In this document: positions 50,101 through 59,400 of the stretch, piece by piece
How positions within the stretch are numbered: position 1 is the first letter of the stretch
Layout of the letters: every line of letters begins with the position of its first letter
DNA from: Amia ocellicauda
Taxonomy: Eukaryota > Chordata > Actinopteri > Amiiformes > Amiidae
Direction of reading: 5' to 3'
Length of the DNA: 64,000 nt
NCBI RefSeq assembly: GCF_036373705.1
Contig: NC_089861.1
Span: forward strand, 991,501 to 1,055,500
Notes under the pieces: generated by a model
Seen by the model: the letters and a program-made list of their open reading frames with translations, nothing else
Database searches by the model: none
Told to the model about the DNA's origin: nothing
Translations under genes and position numbers: made by a program

Positions 50101-53100
50101 AGCAACTTTGACTGAAATAACCACTCGTTACAACCGAGGTATGCAGCAAAGCATTTGTGAAGCCACAACACGTACAACCTTGAGGCGGATGGGCTACAAC
50201 AGCAGAAGACCCCACCGGGTACCACTCATCTCCACTACAAATAGGAAAAAGAGGCTACAATTTGCACAAGCTCACCAAAATTGGACAGTTGAAGACTGGA
50301 AAAATGTTGCCTGGTCTGATGAGTCTCGATTTCTGTTGAGACATTCAGATGGTAGAGTCAGAATTTGGCGTAAACAGAATGAGAACATGGATCCATCATG
50401 CCTTGTTACCACTGTGCAGGCTGGTGGTGGTGGTGTAATGGTGTGGGGGATGTTTTCTTGGCACACTTTAGGCCCCTTAGTGCCAATTGGGCATCGTTTA
50501 AATGCCACGGCCTACCTGAGCATTGTTTCTGACCATGTCCATCCCTTTATGACCACCACGTACCCATCCTCTGATGGCTACTTCCAGCAGGATAATGCAC
50601 CATGTCACAAAGGTCGAATCATTTCAAATTGGTTTCTTGAACATGACAATGAGTTCACTGTACTAAACTGGCCCCCACAGTCACCAGATCTCAACCCAAT
50701 AGAGCATCTTTGGGATGTGGTGGAACGGGAGCTTCGTGCCCTGGATGTGCATCCCACAAATCTCCATCAACTGCAAGATGCTATCCTATCAATATGGGCC
50801 AACATTTCTAAAGAATGCTTTCAGCACCTTGTTGAATCAATGCCACGTAGAATTAAGGCAGTTCTGAAGGCGAAAGGGGGTCAAACACAGTATTAGTATG
50901 GTGTTCCTAATAATCCTTTAGGTGAGTGTATGTGACCCTGCACACCATCGGCTCTTATCATTTCAGGTCCCTTCAGAGAAACCGACTCAGGAAACTGAAC
51001 GCGGATGTTTTTTCCAAATACCAGAACCTCCAGAAACTGCAAGTAATCTTTAATTCATCTCTTTAACATGTTATTCTTTATAAGCATGTCTGTTTTATTG
51101 ATCTGCACATTGTTGTAAGGGAGATGGTTTTCCCTCCCATGTTAACATCCTTAAGGCAGGGGTGAGATATTATGGCTGAAAACAATGACTTATGGAACAG
51201 TAATGTGCTCTGGAGAAACTATCGAGCTGTAGAGGGCATTGCTGCCAGTCGAAGAGTTGAGGGACGTTCATAAAACATGTCTGTGTGTTGTATGTTGTGT
51301 TGTTCCGCTCATGAAGCGAGCACGGACAGTTACAGGCACACAACAATACACTACAGTCTCTGTGAACAAACACAACCATGCAGAGGAATCAACAACACAC
51401 AGAGAGCTGTTTCTTGTCATAGGCTGATCATTTGTTCCAATCTGGAGGGAATTTTGGTCAGAAGACCAGGGAGCCCGAAGACAACCCGCAAAAATGACAC
51501 ACAGACACACACACACACCCTTAGTCACAGACACACAAGAGCACTCACACACACACCGTTAATCACAGACACACACACGCACACACACACACACCCTTAC
51601 TCACAGACACACACCCTTAATCACAGACACACAAGAGCACTCACACACACACCCTTAATCACAGACACACACATGCACACACACACACACCCTTACTCAC
51701 AGACACACAGACACACAGACACATACACCCTTAATCACAGACACACAAGAGCACTCACACACACACCCTTAATCACAGACACACACATGCACACACACAC
51801 ACACCCTTACTCACAGACACACAGACACACAGACACACAGACACACAGACACATACACCCTTAATCACAGACACACAAGAGCACTCACACACACACCCTT
51901 AATCACAGACACACACATGCACACACACACACACCCTTACTCACAGACACACAGACACACACACCCTTAATCACAGACACACAAGAGCACTCACACACAC
52001 ACCCTTAATCACAGACACACACATGCACACACACACACACCCTTACTCACAGACACACAGACACACACACCCTTAATCACAGACACACAAGAGCACTCAC
52101 ACACACACCCTTAATCACAGACACACAAGAGCACTCACACACACACCCTTAATCACAGACACACACCCTTAATCACAGACACACAAGAGCACTCACACAC
52201 ACACCGTTAATCACAGACACACACACGCACACACACACACACCCTTACTCACAGACACACACCCTTAATCACAGACACACAAGAGCACTCACACACACAC
52301 CCTTAATCACAGACACACACATGCACACACACACACACACACACCCTTAATCACAGACACACAAGAGCACTCACACACACACCCTTAATCACAGACACAC
52401 ACATGCACACACACACACACCCTTACTCACAGACACACAGACACACACACCCTTAATCACAGACACACAAGAGCACTCACACAGACACACACAGTCTTTG
52501 GTACCGCGGCACTTTCTGTATCTTTACAAAGGCCTCACAGTGACACCTTGTGGCAGATTAGTGAATCGCTACTCTGTGAGTTGGATGCCTATTCAGCCCT
52601 GTAAATAAAATGTAAGGATGTTATTTGATTGAGGTTTTGCAGGGGTTTCCCAGGGAAGCATGCTGACTTGGCTACACAACACTGAACCCTGGGAAGAGCA
52701 TAACACACCAGGATAGAGGTGTTTAAGGCATCTTATCGAGGGCCTCAAAGCTCCTTATCTGGCAGACCTTTGACATTTGTGTGACATGTTGAGTTGTGTT
52801 TACTATAAGATTGTGCGCCTCTGCAGGTACTTGCAGCACAACAAGATCCGGGTGGTGAACACCTACGCTTTCCGGGGATTGTTCAACTTGACACGGCTGT
52901 GAGTTTCGGGACCTCCTCGTTCCCATTGTCCCCCACAGATCCTTTTCCTGAGCAAATCCTGCCATGTCCAAGAGATGTCATATCATGTCATGTCTCATAT
53001 CATTCCTGCTTCCATCCCTGCTGCCTAATGCCAAATATTCAGGGATATTCAATCATCATCAGCAGAGTCCTTGACCTCATTCCAGTGCTTACTCAAGACA

Positions 53101-53440
53101 CATCTTTTCAGACAGAACTTGTAATATTAGTCTTTTTAATCCCCATTAGATAGCACTTCACAGTTTTATTATGCTTCTTGCGTTTTTGATTGTTTCCTCC
53201 TTGCTCCCTTTCCCGTAGCCCTTGACTGTGACCTACATCTTGACAGCACTTAGCTTTTACCATCCAGGGTGTAGGACCTCACTTACTGTACTTGCCTGTG
53301 TAAACTGGAAGTTGTAAAATGTATTATATTTTGAATTGCTATGTTTTATGTAAATTGAATTTGTAATGATTGATGCCTTTACCTAACTGTATTTTTGCAC
53401 TTATGTTGTAAGTCGCCCCCTGGATAAGGGCGTCTGACAA

Positions 53441-53479
<39 letters not shown>

Positions 53480-56400
53480 AATAATAATCATGACTCTGAA
53501 TCAGTCATCGTGTTTTCGTTCTGCCACGGAGAAAAGAGCAAGCGAACAATTCCATTGTTAACCGTTTTTATCTGAGCCTTTAGCTTTCCTTATTCAATCA
53601 ATTCACATAACTGAGCGTGCCAGTTTTTAAAATGCCCCAAAATGGCTGCTAATAATCGCGGCCTCTGCGCAGGAAATGCGATCTTGCTTGAATTATTCCA
53701 GCCTCAATCACAGGAACCCAGAACTATTTGTCTTCTAAAACGACACATCAGCTCCTGCCATTTACAATCAGTTCCAGACAAACGTGGAGAAGTTCTGTCT
53801 GGTTTGTTTCCCTGGAGCAATAAGCCTTGTTAGTGTTCATTTCGATTCCAGAAGCATGAATCGAAATGGCATTGAAGGCAGGCGAAATGTTTAACCTTTT
53901 ATTACAATACGGGCGAGCCTACAGAACCCAGCACAGCCAGAACAGTTCCTGCACCCACAGGCTTGCTTTAGAGAAATGCAGAACTAAATGTGCCGGTGCA
54001 TGAAATCTTCAATTGTATTCTCTTCTTGCCAAGCTAATGGCATCCAACTGAGTTTTCTTGTTTTATTCATTTGTTTCCAGATATCTAAGCTACAATAAGA
54101 TCTCCTATCTGAAGCCCGGCGTGTTTCAGGACCTGCACAAGCTGGAGTGGTTGTACGTTTTCCTTTATTGCTCCTCCTTCCTAGCCAATGAACCAATTAA
54201 CGTCGTGGCAGCGCACATTTGCAGATTCCAGGGGATGTTGTCAGAACACTTTACAATAACATGATACAGTTACAGTTGTGGAAATATATTAAATTAAAAT
54301 ATATTTATATATATAAAAAACTAAATAACTGGAAATATATAGTGGAATCTTTGCCCAGTAACATTTTAATTTGTGCTAATTAGAGGCATTTCTCTCTCCC
54401 TTTCTCTCTCAATATTTTAAATGATCGGGTTTCCTTTATTTGGTTGCAGAATCCTGGAAAACAACAGGATCAACAGGGTCTCCTCGGTGGTCTTCTCAGG
54501 GCTGAGCTCGCTGATGCTGCTGTATGTTCCCCATGTGTCTCCCTCTTGTGTTGAAACCCTGCCTCGAGAGGAATAATACTGCTGCTCTTTCTGTGCTTAT
54601 TCGTTTCCTGTGTCTGGTTGCAGGGTCCTGATGAACAACTCCATCAGCCATCTTCACAGCCGGCCCATTTGTCTGGGAATGCCTCGCTTAAACTGGCTGT
54701 GAGTATTAACCCTGCCTGGGCTTCACTCTCTGAATGTTTGGCATCGTATTTAACTGTAGGTGTGAGTTTTATTCACACCGGTGTATTCAGGGCAGTAACT
54801 TTTCACCAGTTCTTCGAAAACCAAGACAAGCAATGTAATGTAGAGCCCAGATGCTGTGAGACGAATGCAGCTCCCAGCTGTGGTGTGTCATTGCTCTGTA
54901 ATTGTTCACGGCCCCTCTGTGTCGAGCGAGGAGGACGTGTGCTCGGCCGGACGGGAGCCTGACGGGACTTGGCTCTTTCTTTCAGCGATCTGGAAGGGAA
55001 CCACATCCAGAGTGTGGGCAACGCCACTTTCTCCGCCTGCCACATGCTGACCGTGCTGTGAGTAACTGTGCCGTGCGCACGCTGAACTCGTCTGCCGTGT
55101 CGAGGGCAGCTGAAGGTCACATCGGGCACCGTGTGTGTGAAATGAGAGAGGGAGAATGTGTGGCTGTTGTTGTGCTGTGCAGACGTGCAGCTCTAACACT
55201 GTCCTTGTTCCCCAGGGTCCTGCAGCGCAACAGGATCACACACTTGGGGGAGGGCGTCTTCTCCCCCCTGCAGAGACTCGGAGAGCTGTGAGTCACCCGC
55301 ACCCCCGCTCCATTTTCAATGTCTGACACTTATACACACGGGGAATCCGTCTTCCCTCAGACCTCAGCGAATCACAGCTCTTAACTTTGAGGTCTTGCAA
55401 GCGCGTGTCCCCTCTTCGTTGGTTTTGTATATTCCTTTCTTTAAGTCAAGTTTTGAACCTGTGAAGCAAGTGTGTCAGCGCTCGCAGGGTGCAGTGGCCC
55501 AGATACGGTAACGCCATGTCTTCGGCACTCGTTAGCTGTCTTCTGGGGCCGCGCAGCGTGTTTGTCACAGATCAGGCGCCTGACTTTCCAATGGATGGTG
55601 ATACATTGGGCTGCACTAGAAATAGTTTAGAGTCTAAACAGAAGAAAGAAACATGACAAATGCATCAATAACACTGTGTAACCATTTTTATTTTGTTTTG
55701 TTCCTGGGTAGTAAGTGTTTTTTCCTAATTGCTTATGCCTCAAAGGTATAGAAAATGGCTGTTATTCCCCACAAACTTTGCTATTGTGACCAGGACAAGC
55801 GAATTTGTGTCTTTTCATTCACATAAAGTCAGAAAAAAACAACATATGAATCCAAATTAACATCTGTTTATACTAAAGTAATACAAAAAATGACTACAAA
55901 AGATTTAGAAGTGAGTAGTTTTTCGAGATTTATGATTATACTGTATTTACATTCACTACCCAGGAACAAAAATTGTTCTAAATCTAAATCTAAAGTAAAT
56001 GCATGAATACCCGTTGATTTTGTGTTTCTGTTTTTACAGAGATTTGTCAAGCAACAGGATTCAGACAATCCCTCCTCATCTGCTGGATGACCTGAGTGAG
56101 TTATTACAGCTGTAAGTCTCCTATCAATCAGAGCATTTCTGATAATGTACTGTTCAGTTTCACTTGACCACACTAAATCAATAAAGTGTTTCTCACTTTC
56201 CATTTGTTTTGCTGAGAGGAGGATTGACTTCTGGATTATTGTTGTTTGCCTTTATTAGATGCTTCATGACACATTTACTAATGATTAGTGCGACGTGGGG
56301 ATGTTTAATTTATTTCCAAATAATGCTAATTAACTGAAAACTAACGACTACTAAAATAAGCGGCTCACGATAATTATTAACTCGGCCCGACAGAAATCAA

Positions 56401-59400
56401 AACTATGATTCACCCGCCAATCGCAAATTGAGGGTGGATTTCGATTGGGAGGGAACTGTAACTTGTGATAAGTGGGGGGTCGAAGACTTGATTTGGTTTG
56501 TGGTGTTATCTCAATAAAAATCATGAATAATGACTGAACTGATAGCATTGATGTTCTTGGTCCGTTGAATCGCTGGGACTGAGGTTGACAGGGCCGCAGA
56601 CCTCCCCTCTAACCGCCTCTAACGCTGCTCTCATCATTTCTCCGTTTCTCGGCAAAGGAACATTTCTTACAACCCGATCCTGGAGCTGCAGACAGACCTC
56701 TTCGATAAACTGCATAAACTCAAATCCCTGTAAGTCATCTGATCGTTCACGTCCGTTCTTGTGTGTGTGCGGCCCATGTGATCACCCCAGTCAAATACCT
56801 GATTTTTACTGTATTCTTTTTTAATACACCAACCTTTGTAGATGTCCATTCATCAGCGCAGACATTCAGGACGCATGAACTGTAGCTCAAGAAGGAAGTC
56901 TCTTCTAATTAGTTCTTCTCTCGTTAGTATCTGTTCCCTGAAATGCAATTGCATTAATGTAATCTAAAAGTAGCTGGTTTCTGATGAAAGACTATGATTT
57001 CCTCCTGTGATTTCCGAATGATAATTGAGCTGCAGTATAATAACATGTTTCTGTTTATACTATTCCAGTGTATGTCAACTACTTTACACATATTGAAATA
57101 TTCTCAAATATTATATAATACAATATAGTTTTAAACATAGTTACTTCCACAGGTGTTCAAAGGCATTGAGCTGCTGATCCCTCACCTTTTCGTTGACTTT
57201 TTCCTAATCCTGTCGACTCGGCGTGAGGATTGTGTTTTACTTCAGGAAAAAGAGAACTGTATATAAAAGTGAAGTGGCTCAGCTGTGAGATACAATCGCC
57301 ACAGAGCAGTGTCCAGTGGAATGCGCACATCAACTAATTTATGTGTTTCTCGTTATATTTTTAGAAGTATAGAAGGCATCGAGATCGGAAACATACAGAG
57401 GAGGATGTTTGAGCCGTTGAAAACGCTGACTCACATGTAAGTGCTCTCGTTGCCAAGTCCTCGTCTGTCCGCTGATTCGTTGGTTTTGCATGTTTATGGA
57501 ATTGGGAAGTTCTTAGGATAAAAACAAGACCCCAAAAAAATGTCTGGTAGGTTGGGAAGATGTCTGTTCAAATGATTGTAGAAGCACCCAAATTGGAACA
57601 AAGACCAGATCATCATATGGATCCGACGTATTGCATCACACTGCCCGGTCCCGCTCGTTGTGCCACTCCTGTCTTGTTTTGAACATCTGTCCCCTCTCTC
57701 TCTCAGATACTTCAGGAAGTTCCAGTACTGTGGCTACGCGCCGCACGTGCGCAGCTGCAAGCCCAACACCGACGGTATCTCCTCCTTCGAGAACCTGCTG
57801 GCCAACATCGTGCTGCGCGTCTTCGTCTGGGTCGTGTCGGGCGTCACCTGCTTCGGGAACATCTTCGTCATCTGCATGAGGTTGTACATCCGCTCCGAGA
57901 ACAAGCTGCACGCCATGTGCATCGTCTCGCTCTGCTGTGAGTCCCTCGGCCGCACACAGAAAAGGCCATTCGCCCCATCGTGCTCGCTTGGTGTCCATTA
58001 ATAACTAAGTGATCGAGGATCCTATCCAGTCTGTTTCTGAATGTTCCCAAATTGTCTCTTCAGCCACATCGCTGGGGAGTTTGTTCAGATTGTGACGCCT
58101 CTCTGTGTGAAGAAGTGTCTCCTGTTTTCTGTCTTGAATGCCTTGAAGCCCAATTTCCATTTGTGTCCCCGGGTGCGTGTCCGTTTTCTAGTTCTCCTCA
58201 GTCTCCTGTGCAGTTTCCTCTCCTCAGTTGTCCAAAGCTCCTGAAATCACATTCACCGCAATCTCTGCCCCGTCTCTCCAGGCGCTGACTGCTTGATGGG
58301 GGTCTACCTGTTCCTCATCGGCTCTTTCGATCTGAAGTTTCGGGGCGAGTACAACCGGCACGCCCAGGCCTGGATGGACAGCGCGCAGTGTCAGGTGGTG
58401 GGCTCCCTGGCCATGCTGTCCACAGAGGTGTCCGTGCTGCTGCTGAGCTACCTGACCCTGGAGAAGTACATCTGCATCGTCTACCCATTCCGCTACCTCA
58501 CGCCGGGCAAGTGCCGCACGGTGTCGGTGCTCGTGGTCATCTGGGTCCTGGGCTTCATGATCGCCTTCGTGCCGCTGGTGGGCCATGACCTGTTCAAGAA
58601 CTTCTACGGCACCAACGGCGTGTGCTTCCCGCTGCACGCCGAGCAACCAGAGACCACCGGCGCCCGGGTCTACTCCGTGCTCGTCTTCCTCGGTAAGGGC
58701 CCGCAGATCCATCGCTTTCCAGCATCTCCCCGATCCTGCACACGTGACAGACTGGTCTGTGACTGGTCAGCCCGGAGTGACTGGTCTGTGTCCCGCTCTT
58801 GTCCCCACCGCAGGGCTGAACCTGGTGGCGTTCATCGTCATCGTGTTCTCCTACAGCAGCATGTTCTACAGCATCCAGAGGACCGGGACCAAGGCCACGG
58901 AGTACAGCAGCCACGTGAGCCGGGAGCTGGCCATCGCCAAGCGCTTCTTCTGCATCGTAGTCACGGACTCGCTCTGCTGGATCCCCATCTTCATCCTCAA
59001 GGTGCTATCTCTGCTGGAGGTGGAGATCCCAGGTGGGCGAATCACACTCAGACGCAAACAGACGCACTCTGTGCCACGCTGTGAAATGATTGCTTTTATT
59101 TGGTTTTCTTCCCTTCTTTCCCACAGGTACAATAAGCTCCTGGGTGGTGATTTTCATCCTTCCCATCAACAGCGCCCTGAACCCCATCCTCTACACCCTG
59201 ACCACACGGCCATTCAAGGAGACGATTATGCAGGTGTGGAAAAACTACCGCCAGCGCCGCCCCCTGTCCACCAGCCAGTCTGCCTACACCCCCTCCCTGA
59301 GCTGGCTGGAGATGTGGCCGGTGCAGGAGACCAGCCCCGCCGTGTCCACGCCCGAGTTCCAGCCCGGCGCCCCGGAGATGCCCTACGGCCTGGGCCGGCC

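Larger units (their letters stand above)
33814..50966 (+). other. rxfp1: rxfp1 intron 4, 17.2 kb, mostly satellite
   Basis: A phase 2 intron with donor gtgagt and acceptor tttcag. Its first 940 bases are unique sequence. The satellite at 34757-49674 makes up about 87 per cent of its length, followed by 33 bases of unique sequence and a Tc1/mariner element; 38 bases (50929-50966, including the TA target site) separate that element from exon 5. Confidence 0.9.

Noticed and set aside
51277..51864. 195-residue Thr/His-rich open frame
   Set aside because: Produced by the CA-rich minisatellite; not in phase with rxfp1 and inside intron 5.
58224..58712. 162-residue minus-strand open frame across rxfp1 exon 16
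   Set aside because: A shadow of the GC-rich coding exon on the opposite strand.
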